From: Flavobacterium sangjuense
GTDB taxonomy: Bacteria > Bacteroidota > Bacteroidia > Flavobacteriales > Flavobacteriaceae
NCBI RefSeq assembly: GCF_004797125.1
Contig: NZ_CP038810.1
Location: 558,001 to 622,000, forward strand
DNA: 64,000 nucleotides
Reading direction: 5' to 3'
The notes under the pieces: generated by a model
The model's database searches: none
What the model was told of the DNA's origin: nothing
What the model saw: the letters and a program-made list of their open reading frames with translations, nothing else
Position numbers and translations under genes: made by a program
Part shown: in pieces, positions 34,882 through 43,816 of the stretch
Layout of the letters: each line of letters begins with the position of its first letter
How positions within the stretch are numbered: position 1 is the first letter of the stretch

Positions 34882-35799
34882 ATGAAGAAAGTATATTTCA
34901 TTGCGATATTGGCTTTAGCGATTACAGAGTTAAGAGCACAGCAAGACCCGCATTACACACAGTATATGTACAATATGAGTGTGATGAATCCAGCTTATGC
35001 TGGTTCAAAAGAGAGTGTGTCAGGGGGATTCCTCTACAGAAAACAATGGGTTGAGATTGAAGATGCTCCTACAACTGGAACATTCTTTATCCACAGCCCA
35101 GTTGGAAGAAACGTAGGTTTGGGTCTTTCGGTAATCAACGATAAGATTGGACCAGTAGAAGAGACTAATATTTATGGCGATTTCTCTTATACTCTTAATT
35201 TAGGTGGCGAACGTAGATTAGCTTTTGGTTTAAAAGCCGGTGCAACCATGCACAAAATCGATTTCAATACTATTTATCCAACATTACCAGATGTAGGCGA
35301 TGATGTTTTTGGATCTGGAAATCCAAATAACACCTTCTTAAATATTGGTTCCGGAGTTTTCTATTATACTGACAAATATTATGTTGCTTTTTCGGTGCCA
35401 AATATGTTAAAATCTAAATACTTAGATTTTGATGGGAGGCAATACGGAACTGATGTAATCCATTATTTCTTAACCGGAGGTTATGTATTTGACATCAACC
35501 CTAATTTAAAATTCAAACCTTTTGCGATGATTAAATCATCGGTAGATGCACCAACATCTTTGGATGTTTCCGCTAACTTTATGCTTTATGATAAGTTAGA
35601 ATTAGGAGCAACTTATAGATTGGAAGACTCTTTTGGAGCAATGGTAAATTTTGCCATTACACCAAGCTTGAGAATCGGATATGCGTATGATCACATTGTT
35701 TCAGATTTAAATGTTGTAACACCTGCTTCTCACGAAGTAATGTTGTTATTTGATTTGAACTTCCCGAAAAAAGTATCACGTTCACCAAGATATTTCTAA
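34882..35799 (+). CDS. PorP/SprF family type IX secretion membrane protein
   Basis: A 305-residue outer-membrane beta-barrel. The signal peptide ends near TELRAQ, and the mature start QDPHYTQYMYNMSVMNPAYAG is the hallmark of the PorP/SprF family. The body has repeated GLKAGATMHKIDFN- and FSVPNMLKSKYL-like strands and ends in a hydrophobic strand. SprF-type proteins are needed for surface export or anchoring of a neighbouring type B cargo such as SprB. Here it lies 39 bases after the giant adhesin and 20 bases before the OmpA gene. Its client is inferred to be the adhesin. Confidence 0.92.
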   Translation: MKKVYFIAILALAITELRAQQDPHYTQYMYNMSVMNPAYAGSKESVSGGFLYRKQWVEIEDAPTTGTFFIHSPVGRNVGLGLSVINDKIGPVEETNIYGDFSYTLNLGGERRLAFGLKAGATMHKIDFNTIYPTLPDVGDDVFGSGNPNNTFLNIGSGVFYYTDKYYVAFSVPNMLKSKYLDFDGRQYGTDVIHYFLTGGYVFDINPNLKFKPFAMIKSSVDAPTSLDVSANFMLYDKLELGATYRLEDSFGAMVNFAITPSLRIGYAYDHIVSDLNVVTPASHEVMLLFDLNFPKKVSRSPRYF

Positions 35800-35819
35800 C
35801 CTATAAAGTAATTCTAAAA

Positions 35820-37694
35820 ATGAAAAATTTATATATAGTATTGAGTTTTGTTGCCATCACTTTTACAATGTCGGCGCAAAATAAAAACACCAAGATAGCA
35901 GATAAATTATTCGCAAGATTTGAATATGTCAACGCTGCCAAAGAATATCAGAAATTGGTTGAAGACGGAAAAGCTGATCCTTATGTTTATAAGCAATTAG
36001 CAGATGCCAATTATAATATGTTCAATTCTTCCGAAGCAGTTAAATGGTATGCCAAAGCTACCGAAACACAACAAGATGCAGAAACGTATTACCGTTATGC
36101 TCAAATGTTGAAAGCTGAAGGAAAATACGAAGATGCAAACAAGCAAATGCGAAAATTTGCGGCTGCTGCTCCGAATGATTTAAGAGCCAAAGCATTTAAT
36201 GAAAATCCAAATTATATTCCAAGATTATTAGATAAAGCCAAGCTGTTTGATATTAAATCTTCTGATATCAGTAGCGACAAATCTGATTTTGGTGCTGTGT
36301 TATATGACAACAGTTTGTATTTTGCCAGTGCCCGAAATGGTGCCCGTAAAAACTATGGATGGACAGATGAACCATTCCTAGACATTTATAAAGCGGATTA
36401 CAACACAGATGGAACGATCACAAATGCTTCTACTGTGACTGAATTAAATTCAAGATGGCATGATGGCCCAATAACTATTAGTTCGGACGGGAAAACGGCT
36501 TATTTTGCTAGTGAAAGCTACAAAGAGAAAGAGTCTACTCCTAAGGATAAAAAAGCAAATGCCAAATTTAGTCAAGTGTATCTTTTTAGCGTAAGCAAAA
36601 ATGGAGACTCTTGGGGAACTCCTTCTTCGTTGCCTTTTAATGACGAGACGTTTTCAAACAGTAATCCAAGTTTGAGCAGAGATGGTAAAACCTTATATTT
36701 CTCTTCTAACAGACCTGGAAGTTTAGGTACCGGAACTACTGATATCTGGAAAGTGGCTGTTAATGCAGACGGAACTTATGGAGATCCACAAAACTTAGGT
36801 AACAAAGTAAATACCGAAGGAAATGAAAGTTTCCCTTTTATTGCTGACGACAACAAAACCTTATATTTTGCTTCGGCAGGAAAACAAGGTCTTGGTGGAT
36901 TGGACGTATACCAAATTGATTTATCAAATGGTTCTGAAGCATCTAATTTAGCTAAACCGGTAAATAGTGAAAAAGATGATTTTGCTTTTACATTTAACGA
37001 AAGTAAAAAAATTGGTTTCCTGTCGAGTAACCGAAGCGGAAACGATGATATCTATATCGTTAATCCAATTTGTGCTGTTGATGTGTTAATTGTTGTTACA
37101 GACGCAAAAACGGGTGCTATTTTAGCTAATGCAAGCGTTTCTATACTTGATGACAAGAAAAATGTTATCGCTACTGAAATGTCAAATGCTAAAGGCGAAG
37201 TAAGTTATAGAGTTGAATGCGACAGAGCTTACGTGGTTCAGGCTTCAAAAGATGGTTATGAAGGAAATACTTTTGCTGTAGCTAAAAGCAAAGGGCCAAA
37301 AGCCAAAGTGGATGCGCCATTACAACCAATAGATGTTATCGTAACTGAAAAAGAAATTATATTGAACCCTATTTACTTTGAATTTGACAAAAGCAACATC
37401 ACACAAGAAGCTGCTTTTGAGCTAGATAAATTGGTTCAGGTAATGAAAAATAATCCAAAAATGGTTATCATGGCTAAATCTCATACCGATAGCAGAGGAG
37501 CTGATAACTACAATTTACCTTTATCTGACAGAAGAGCAAAATCAACAGTTCAATACGTAATTTCTAAAGGAATTGATGCCAGCAGAATTTCCGGAAAAGG
37601 ATTTGGAGAATCAGAACCAAAAGAAATTTGCAAACCTTGTTCAGAAGCGCAATATGCTTTAAACAGACGTTCAGAGTTCTTGATTGTAAAGTAA
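35820..37694 (+). CDS. OmpA-family protein with TPR, PD40 propeller and CRD (PorE-like)
   Basis: A 624-residue periplasm-facing protein with the domain order known from PorE of the type IX system. A signal peptide is followed by TPR repeats (about 25-130), a WD40/PD40 propeller (about 150-410, with ISSDGKTAYFASE, LSRDGKTLYFSSNRPG, IADDNKTLYFAS), a carboxypeptidase-regulatory-like domain (about 415-500), and an OmpA peptidoglycan-binding domain (about 510-624, with YFEFDKSNI, SHTDSRGADNYN and LSDRRAKS). It likely ties the adhesin/PorP unit to peptidoglycan. Paralogues often accompany SprB-like genes, so it is more likely a cassette-specific copy than the core PorE. A strong terminator follows. 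Confidence 0.9.
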   Translation: MKNLYIVLSFVAITFTMSAQNKNTKIADKLFARFEYVNAAKEYQKLVEDGKADPYVYKQLADANYNMFNSSEAVKWYAKATETQQDAETYYRYAQMLKAEGKYEDANKQMRKFAAAAPNDLRAKAFNENPNYIPRLLDKAKLFDIKSSDISSDKSDFGAVLYDNSLYFASARNGARKNYGWTDEPFLDIYKADYNTDGTITNASTVTELNSRWHDGPITISSDGKTAYFASESYKEKESTPKDKKANAKFSQVYLFSVSKNGDSWGTPSSLPFNDETFSNSNPSLSRDGKTLYFSSNRPGSLGTGTTDIWKVAVNADGTYGDPQNLGNKVNTEGNESFPFIADDNKTLYFASAGKQGLGGLDVYQIDLSNGSEASNLAKPVNSEKDDFAFTFNESKKIGFLSSNRSGNDDIYIVNPICAVDVLIVVTDAKTGAILANASVSILDDKKNVIATEMSNAKGEVSYRVECDRAYVVQASKDGYEGNTFAVAKSKGPKAKVDAPLQPIDVIVTEKEIILNPIYFEFDKSNITQEAAFELDKLVQVMKNNPKMVIMAKSHTDSRGADNYNLPLSDRRAKSTVQYVISKGIDASRISGKGFGESEPKEICKPCSEAQYALNRRSEFLIVK

Positions 37695-37721
37695 TTTAAA
37701 GAGTTTCTTTATTAGAATAAA

Positions 37722-37744
37722 AAACCGGGCTATTTGCCCGGTTT
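37722..37744 (+). terminator. intrinsic terminator of the adhesin operon
   Basis: 9-bp stem (37722-37730 with 37736-37744), 5-nt loop, then T-rich sequence. It lies 28 bases past the OmpA-gene stop. Confidence 0.88.
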
Positions 37745-38016
37745 TTATTTTTATATACTTTACTTGTGTTTATAACAAAAGGGCGTTAAAATGAGCGTAT
37801 ATTAGCGTTGCTGTTGTTTATCTGCATATCGTTGTGGAAGTTAATTACAACTAAAGTAATAACTAAGCTTTAATTCAATAATACAAACATCTAAATAATC
37901 AAACGTTAAGGACAAGTAATTAGAATTTATAATGATTAGATTAAGATAATAGTTAGCAGGATTTTATGCGAAGTTTTTCAAACAATTACAAGGAGGAACA
38001 AAAATAAAAGTAGAAT
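37745..38016. other. gene-free region before the DHFR-like gene; no promoter recognised
   Basis: The 322-base gap between the OmpA-family gene and the DHFR-like gene holds the terminator and then about 270 bases without a coding frame or a TAnnTTTG box. TATAACAAAAGGGCGTTA at about 37770-37788 resembles the two ends of an integron attC site joined with almost nothing between. CGTTGTGG and ATTAGCGTTGCTG phrases follow. AAGGAGG at 37990-37996 is 20 bases from the ATG, too far for a usual ribosome-binding site. Confidence 0.3.
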
Positions 38017-38637
38017 ATGAGCAAAATTATTTTCGATAGTGGAATATCTCTTGATGGTTTTTTCGCAGGAGATAACAGAAGTCCTAAAAATCCTATGGGC
38101 GGTGTTTCAGGACAAATTCACTCGTGGATGTTTAATCAAAAAGCTTTCTGGGAATACTTGGGATTCGAAGGAGGTAAAGAAGATGGCCTTGACGGGAAAT
38201 TTATTAGAGAGACAATTGAAAGAACTGGTGCATTCATTATGGGAAAACGTATGTTTGAGGAAGGTGAAATCGTTTGGCCAAATGACCTATATAAAGCTGA
38301 CGTTTATGTATTAACACACGAAAAGAGAGAACCTTGGGTTCAAGATGGAACGACAACTTTTTATTTCATAAATGACGGAATAGAAAGTGCATTAGACAAA
38401 GCAAGACAATCAGCAAAAGGAAAGGACATAAGAATACAAGGCGGGGCTAATACTATTCAACAATTTCTAAATGCAGGACTTGTGGACGAGTTTTTTATTC
38501 ACATTGCACCCGTTTTTTTAGGAAGCGGTATCAGGCTCTTTGACGGTATTTATAAAGATAAATATGACATACAAATTGAAGAAGTAATTCCGTCAGATTT
38601 AACAACTCATTTAAGATATAAATTGACCAAGAGATAA
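38017..38637 (+). CDS. dihydrofolate reductase-like (RibD C-terminal domain) protein
   Basis: A 206-residue cytoplasmic protein of the RibD_C/DHFR-like family. It opens with IIFDSGISLDGFFAGD (the first strand of the fold), has a central GAFIMGKRMFEEGEIVW, and a late IRIQGGANTIQQFLNAGLVDEFFIHIAPVFLGSG split motif typical of the NADPH-binding region. Members are predicted NADPH-dependent reductases; the substrate is unknown and true folate reductase activity is unlikely to be its main role. It stands alone, with no operon partner, between two terminators, and may be a recently acquired single gene. Confidence 0.88.
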   Translation: MSKIIFDSGISLDGFFAGDNRSPKNPMGGVSGQIHSWMFNQKAFWEYLGFEGGKEDGLDGKFIRETIERTGAFIMGKRMFEEGEIVWPNDLYKADVYVLTHEKREPWVQDGTTTFYFINDGIESALDKARQSAKGKDIRIQGGANTIQQFLNAGLVDEFFIHIAPVFLGSGIRLFDGIYKDKYDIQIEEVIPSDLTTHLRYKLTKR

Positions 38638-38740
38638 AACAACTAACACTAACAAAAGTTTGTATGATATGTAAAACATAATACTAGCAATGATTTTATT
38701 GAAAACGCTTGCTTTTTTAACCATATTCATCATAAAAAAA

Positions 38741-38760
38741 GAGTCCCAAAATTGGGACTC
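38741..38760 (-). terminator. intrinsic terminator after the DUF5689 gene
   Basis: 9-bp stem GAGTCCCAA/TTGGGACTC (38741-38749, 38752-38760). An A-tract on its left gives a U-run on the minus strand, and a shorter T-run on the right may also stop plus-strand transcripts. Confidence 0.82.
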
Positions 38761-38786
38761 CTTTTATTTTAAACTGTAGTATAAAC

Positions 38787-40199
38787 TTAGTTTATTATAA
38801 TGTCGTCTATTTGAACAGTTGTTGTAATTGTCTCTGTTCCAATATATTCAAAAACAAAGTATCCGTTACCCGCTAAACTTGCAGGAATATTATACGTTCC
38901 GGGAGAACTGAAAGCATTTTCTGAAGACCCAACTGCAGGATATCCAATATTAAAGCTTGATGTAATATCTACAAAATTACTCATGTTAACCGGTGTTCCT
39001 AATGTATAATTAGCGGCAGTTACATAGTAAACCTTTAACGCTATCCCTCCTGAATTAAACCTGATTTCCTTTTTAAAAGTAAATGTATTTGCAGCAGTAA
39101 AATCTACTGGCACAAGGAACAATGTTCTAGCTGGAACTCCAGGGTTTCCGGAACCATTAAAAGAACTCATCTCTATATACTTATTACCACTGAAGGTTTT
39201 AAGCTGCCATAGTCTGCTGCCTACCACAGGATCATTGATATATTTAGGGAAAACCGATTGATTAGTTATTGTATACGAAGTAAATGGCTCATTCATTGTT
39301 CCACCAAAAACCATTGCAGTACCACCAACAGCCGGAGTTGCGTCAAAACGAGGCAACGTTAACTGAATGTCTTTCTCATATCTAACAATGAATTGGAAAT
39401 CACTTTGGTATTTCGTTAAAACTCCTCTAATCTTACCACTTCCTGTTTTAACCATTTTACCTGTAAAAGGTGCAAAACTACTGAAACGGATAATACGCTC
39501 TGTACCACCAGCTGTTGATGTCAACATATGGTTTGTAGCTCCTCCTCCTGAATCAACATCATAGTATGTTCTGTTTATTGAACTGTCTGAAAACTCAACA
39601 CCATCCAAATCAACCAAGGTATTTTGATTAGCATCTGAATAAGCTTGTGCTAAGGTCATTGTTCTTAACATTGCGCTTTCAGGCTCTACGGTTGCTGATG
39701 GGAATAAATGGTTTTTCCATTCAAATTCCGATATCCTGCCAACAGTTCCTTCATATAAAGAACCGATTTGTAAGGATCCATAAACAATTCCTGTGTACAA
39801 TCCCTTCAATTTGATATAGACCTTTCTTCCAGGTGTAAATCCTTTTCCGAATAAGGTTGTGGCATTAAGAGGTACACTAAATCCAATTGGGTTCGAACCA
39901 TCTGTTGGGATAGTCTGGAATGAAATTGATTTATAAAATGTTCCCTGTGCATCACTCGAAGTCACATAGGCTTCAATAATGTCTTCTGCTGTATATTCAA
40001 TTGGTGGGGTTAACGAAGGTGGTGTATCATCTACGGTAGGTGCTGCAGCTTTCACTGCTGCTACTGTTGTAGTGGTCGTTAACTCGTAAGTAGTCAAAGT
40101 ATCTTCCGGAGTAGTGTAGTGATCATCTGATGCACAACCAGAAAAAAGTCCTATGGCTAACAGCGATAGTAAACCCGATTTTAAAAATATCTTTTTCAT
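38787..40199 (-). CDS. DUF5689 domain lipoprotein
   Basis: A 470-residue predicted surface lipoprotein (lipobox LFSGC, then acidic SDD). A Thr/Ala/Pro-rich linker (about 30-70) leads to a DUF5689 domain at about 70-290 (TAEDIIEAYVTSSDAQGTFY, an OB-like strand pattern, and VDLDGVEFSDSS, IRGVLTKYQSDFQFIVR). The rest (about 295-470) resembles a choice-of-anchor J domain, ending in TVQIDDIIIN. DUF5689 modules have an OB-fold-like pattern; binding of nucleic acid is a guess. It is the last gene of the TonB unit, 6 bases after the anchor-J gene. Confidence 0.82.
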   Translation of the reverse strand: MKKIFLKSGLLSLLAIGLFSGCASDDHYTTPEDTLTTYELTTTTTVAAVKAAAPTVDDTPPSLTPPIEYTAEDIIEAYVTSSDAQGTFYKSISFQTIPTDGSNPIGFSVPLNATTLFGKGFTPGRKVYIKLKGLYTGIVYGSLQIGSLYEGTVGRISEFEWKNHLFPSATVEPESAMLRTMTLAQAYSDANQNTLVDLDGVEFSDSSINRTYYDVDSGGGATNHMLTSTAGGTERIIRFSSFAPFTGKMVKTGSGKIRGVLTKYQSDFQFIVRYEKDIQLTLPRFDATPAVGGTAMVFGGTMNEPFTSYTITNQSVFPKYINDPVVGSRLWQLKTFSGNKYIEMSSFNGSGNPGVPARTLFLVPVDFTAANTFTFKKEIRFNSGGIALKVYYVTAANYTLGTPVNMSNFVDITSSFNIGYPAVGSSENAFSSPGTYNIPASLAGNGYFVFEYIGTETITTTVQIDDIIIN

Positions 40200-40205
40200 A
40201 TACTA

Positions 40206-40823
40206 TTAATTGTTATAAATTCTAATGTTGTCAATTTGATAACCTCCATCTAAAGCTGTATTAGTTCCTGAGCCTTTTACCTTAAATGCAATATTGATAC
40301 TTCCTGTATAAGCAGACAAGTCAATTATACCCGATTCGATAAATAGGAAGTACTCAGAGCTCGTTGATGGCAGCGTAGCTCCCGCTATTGGTTGCCAGTT
40401 TGCTGTGGTTAAATTAGTACCGTCGTAATCCGTAGCGATTAAAGCCTCTAATGAATTGGCAGAGTTGCTTACATAACTTTGTGAAGCAATAAATTGCAAT
40501 TTTTCACCTTCCTGAGCATCCATATTGATTTTTGGAGAAACCAACCAACCAATATTTGTCAATTCACCTGATTGGTATGATGTGAATTCAGCATAAGCGT
40601 TTCCGCTGTAAACCTGTGCTTTCCATCTAGCTGTTCCAACTTCGGCAATATTCTCCCAACCCGGAGTAACCAAAGTGATATCGTCCATTGCGCCAACCGA
40701 AAAATCTTCCATGAAAATCATCGGTCTTAAATAAGGTGTTTTGATATCATCTTCCGGAGAGCATCCAGACAATGACAAAAATGCAATCAATCCCAAGATT
40801 GATAAAATTTTATTTCTTTTCAT
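40206..40823 (-). CDS. choice-of-anchor J domain lipoprotein
   Basis: A 205-residue predicted lipoprotein (lipobox LSLSGC, then SPEDD). The single domain is a MAM/concanavalin-like jelly roll of the choice-of-anchor J type: FMEDFSVGAM near the start, IGWLVSPKINMDAQEGEKLQF in the middle and GGYQIDNIRIYNN at the end. The final domain of the downstream DUF5689 protein is of the same kind, so the two may form related ligand-binding surfaces. A longer frame overlaps the TonB gene; the ATG at 40823 leaves a 10-base spacer and is preferred because the signal peptide begins MKRNKILSILG. Confidence 0.8.
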   Translation of the reverse strand: MKRNKILSILGLIAFLSLSGCSPEDDIKTPYLRPMIFMEDFSVGAMDDITLVTPGWENIAEVGTARWKAQVYSGNAYAEFTSYQSGELTNIGWLVSPKINMDAQEGEKLQFIASQSYVSNSANSLEALIATDYDGTNLTTANWQPIAGATLPSTSSEYFLFIESGIIDLSAYTGSINIAFKVKGSGTNTALDGGYQIDNIRIYNN

Positions 40824-40833
40824 AGCTGTAATA

Positions 40834-43677
40834 TTAAAAATTAACATAAAGATTCAAAAAATACGTTCTACCATAACCATAGAAATATTTAGGTGCAAAC
40901 GCTGGAGTTCCGCTTGAAACGTCCTGATTTACTTCCCTAAAATTAGCATTTCTGGTTTGTTCGAAACCTCCTGTTTTGTAATCAACATCAAGAACGTTGT
41001 TGATGGTAGCAAACAACCCAAAGGTAGTGTTTTTTATTTTCCAAGACTTTCCTCCAGTCAAATTAACTAGGTAGAAGTCATCAAATTTTTCCTGTTTCAA
41101 TAATTCTGCTGCTCTTTCAGGTGTAGCTTCCGGGAATGGAAAACCATCTGGATCCAGAGGATTTCTAAAGAAATTGTCAGTTCTCAATAAAGATGATATA
41201 TCTAAATAATTATCTGCAAGATAGTTTGCGTTAGCTCCAATCCACCAGAATTTTGGATCTCTATATTCAATACCGAATGAGGCAGCAGTTTGTGGTCCAC
41301 CAGAAAGTCTGTACCCTTTTAAAGACGCTTGTCCATAATCTGTAACCGGATTTGTATTCGTTTCCGAAGCTAAATCATCATTGTTTAGAGAAACGTTTGG
41401 ATTGTTGTTGTATGTGTACTCTCCATAAGCTCCACTAAGCGTTAATTTAATTGTGGAAGTTATTTGGTATTCCATTCCTAATTCCAAACCGATATTTTGC
41501 TTTTCGATACCTTTTACCGTTTCTGCCACGAACGCATCTCCACCATCACCATCGTTATCTTCAAAAATTCCTTCACCAAAGTAGAATGAAGTTTCTGTTG
41601 CGTTTTTAATATTTGAATAGAAAGCAGTAAGTCTTGATTTGAATTTTGGCGCTTTGATAATGTAACTTACATCTCCACTCGTAATATTTTCTGATTTCAA
41701 ATCTCCAACTACATTATCATTGATACGTGCATTAGGGAAAAGGTTTCGTAATGTTGGCGCTTTTGTCATATAAGCTGCGTTTACAGCTAAGAATTGTTTA
41801 CCTGTAATTTTATAAGTCAAACCACCTTTAAATCCAAAGTTTTCGAAGATATATTTGTTGCTTTTACCAAATGAGTTGGTTGGATATAAACCATTTTTGT
41901 ATAATCCTTCTCTCTGGTATTCTGTTCTTGTAAAAGATTCAGCCAAATAAAAATCAATTTTTTTGTAAGTGAACTTAAATTGTGTAAAAGCATCAAAAGT
42001 GTTTGCCAGCAAATTATAGTTATAAGAGAATTTGCCATCGCCAGATTGAACCTGCAATTGAGTGATTTCTCTTTGTGGATTATTCAAATCTGCTTCGGCT
42101 CTGTCTCCAGCTTGGAAATTATCAGTATCTCTGAAGTAATTTGCACCCAATAAATCTAAAATGTTCGCAAAGTTGTGTGATTTCAATTTTCTAAACGTTA
42201 CACCAGCATTCATATTGATATTGTCTGCCAATTGTGAATTTAATATAGAGTTAGCTGTCCAAATTTTATCATCTGTTCTGTCTTCGTATAACATATAAGC
42301 TGCACTTAGTCCTTCTAGGTTATTAGCTCTATTAGCCTCATATAAACTTCCGTCACCTTCCCATCTAATTTGTCTGTTTGCCAAGAAAGTATCTCTTGCA
42401 TTTTGCCCAGCTGCAATGTTTGCCGGATCATCTCCTAAGAAATTAGTATAATCTGTCTGGTCATATGCTGATGTATAATAACTTGGAAGGTTTCTGTAAT
42501 ACGTTGGATCCGGATTATCAGCACCATTATAATCTAAACGACTGTTGCCAATTTTTCCAAACTGATATGCAACACTTGTATTTATGTTAGTCTTATCAGT
42601 CACTTTCCAATAATGAGTCAACATTAAGATTGGTTCGTCAACAACTTTATCTCTTGAATTACGTTTTTTACCATCTTGCCAACCCCAGTATGAATTATAC
42701 GTTTCACCTGCTAGGTTTCTAACTTCTTCCGTATTTGGTGAACTTTTCCCTCTGCTGTTTTCAGAGTATATTGACGTAAATCCTAAGGAATGGTGCTTGT
42801 TGAATCTTTTTTCAACACTTGCAAATAATGCTTTTGCATCATAGTCCGTTCCTTCGTAAAAGCCTTCTTTTGCCCAACGTCCTGAAGCCGAAACCACGAA
42901 TGCCCAACCATTTGTCCCCATACCGGAAGCATGTGTTGCCATGGTTCTCCAGCTATAGTTTGTGTTAGTGCCAGAGAATGATAATCTGGAACCTTTTCTA
43001 TATATGGATGCTCTTGTATTAATTTCCTGTGTTCCAAGAATTCCTCCAAAAGTATAATCTGACGGAGCTAATCCTGTTGTGAATTCCTGATTTCTTGTAG
43101 CATCATTTAATCCACCCCAGTTTGACCATTGTGGTCTTCCGTCGTAAATTTTATTCATGATAACACCATTAATCATGGTTGTTCCGTACTCATTGTCAAG
43201 ACCTCTTATTCTAAAACGGGCTTGTCCCCAATTAAACGCTGCAGTTTGTTGAAAAACATCTCTTGAAGCTTGTAATAATCCTGCTGTACTTTCAGAACCA
43301 CTGTTGTCATCACCCAAATCATTTTCGGTAATGGTAATCAAACTTAATTGTTGCTCAGAAGTAATATCTTCTTCAAGGGCTACAACCCCTAAATCTAATA
43401 TTTTTCCTTCTTCAACCTCAACGGCCAACAACTGATCTTTTAATCCGGCACTTTTAATCTGAATTAATTGGCTTCCTTTAGGAACGTTTTTGAAAGTAAA
43501 AACACCCATCGCATCTGTAAGAACTGTTAAGCTCGTATTCTGAATAGAAGCTACAACGTTTTGTAATGGTTTTTGCGTTTTAGAATCTACAACTTTTCCA
43601 GTTACCCCAGTTGTAGTTTGTGCAAAACTAAAAAGCACTTGCATTACTAATAATGTACTAAAAACAAGTTTTTTCAT
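40834..43677 (-). CDS. TonB-dependent receptor with carboxypeptidase-like regulatory domain
   Basis: A 947-residue outer-membrane active transporter. A signal peptide (to about residue 20) is followed by a CarboxypepD_reg-like Ig domain (TTGVTGKVVDSKTQKPLQNV, about 21-100), a plug (RFRIRGLDNEYGTTMINGVIMN split near 160-180), and a 22-strand-type barrel that ends in the aromatic strand YFLNLYVNF. No SusD-like gene accompanies it, so it is not a classical SusC pair; two surface lipoproteins take that place. It is divergent from a secreted EEP nuclease/phosphatase, which suggests uptake of nucleotides, phosphate esters or a product made by that enzyme. Confidence 0.92.
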   Translation of the reverse strand: MKKLVFSTLLVMQVLFSFAQTTTGVTGKVVDSKTQKPLQNVVASIQNTSLTVLTDAMGVFTFKNVPKGSQLIQIKSAGLKDQLLAVEVEEGKILDLGVVALEEDITSEQQLSLITITENDLGDDNSGSESTAGLLQASRDVFQQTAAFNWGQARFRIRGLDNEYGTTMINGVIMNKIYDGRPQWSNWGGLNDATRNQEFTTGLAPSDYTFGGILGTQEINTRASIYRKGSRLSFSGTNTNYSWRTMATHASGMGTNGWAFVVSASGRWAKEGFYEGTDYDAKALFASVEKRFNKHHSLGFTSIYSENSRGKSSPNTEEVRNLAGETYNSYWGWQDGKKRNSRDKVVDEPILMLTHYWKVTDKTNINTSVAYQFGKIGNSRLDYNGADNPDPTYYRNLPSYYTSAYDQTDYTNFLGDDPANIAAGQNARDTFLANRQIRWEGDGSLYEANRANNLEGLSAAYMLYEDRTDDKIWTANSILNSQLADNINMNAGVTFRKLKSHNFANILDLLGANYFRDTDNFQAGDRAEADLNNPQREITQLQVQSGDGKFSYNYNLLANTFDAFTQFKFTYKKIDFYLAESFTRTEYQREGLYKNGLYPTNSFGKSNKYIFENFGFKGGLTYKITGKQFLAVNAAYMTKAPTLRNLFPNARINDNVVGDLKSENITSGDVSYIIKAPKFKSRLTAFYSNIKNATETSFYFGEGIFEDNDGDGGDAFVAETVKGIEKQNIGLELGMEYQITSTIKLTLSGAYGEYTYNNNPNVSLNNDDLASETNTNPVTDYGQASLKGYRLSGGPQTAASFGIEYRDPKFWWIGANANYLADNYLDISSLLRTDNFFRNPLDPDGFPFPEATPERAAELLKQEKFDDFYLVNLTGGKSWKIKNTTFGLFATINNVLDVDYKTGGFEQTRNANFREVNQDVSSGTPAFAPKYFYGYGRTYFLNLYVNF

Positions 43678-43735
43678 AAATAAAATTAAGTTAATTTCTC
43701 TCTAACTGTAAGCTTAATAAAAACTTAACAGCCGA

Positions 43736-43743
43736 CAAATGTA
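43736..43743 (-). promoter_or_regulatory. -7 promoter box of the TonB-receptor operon
   Basis: TACATTTG on the minus strand, 58 bases upstream of the ATG. It faces away from the plus-strand box at 43764-43771, so the upstream elements of the two promoters overlap. Confidence 0.55.
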
Positions 43744-43763
43744 CATCTTTTAATAATATTATC

Positions 43764-43771
43764 TACTTTTG
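43764..43771 (+). promoter_or_regulatory. -7 promoter box of the EEP nuclease gene
   Basis: TACTTTTG, 45 bases before the ATG. With the divergent box it defines a shared 20-base core that a regulator could use to control both sides. Confidence 0.55.
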
Positions 43772-43816
43772 GCTCGAAGTTTGTAAAAAACTTGACATTA
43801 AATTAATATACATATT

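Noticed and set aside
37990..37996. AAGGAGG as a strong Shine-Dalgarno site for the DHFR-like gene
   Set aside because: It is 20 bases from the ATG, far beyond normal spacing, and this phylum rarely uses such sites.
40834..43677. SusC/SusD polysaccharide utilisation locus
   Set aside because: No SusD homologue or glycoside hydrolase is present; the partners are anchor-J and DUF5689 lipoproteins and a nuclease-type enzyme.
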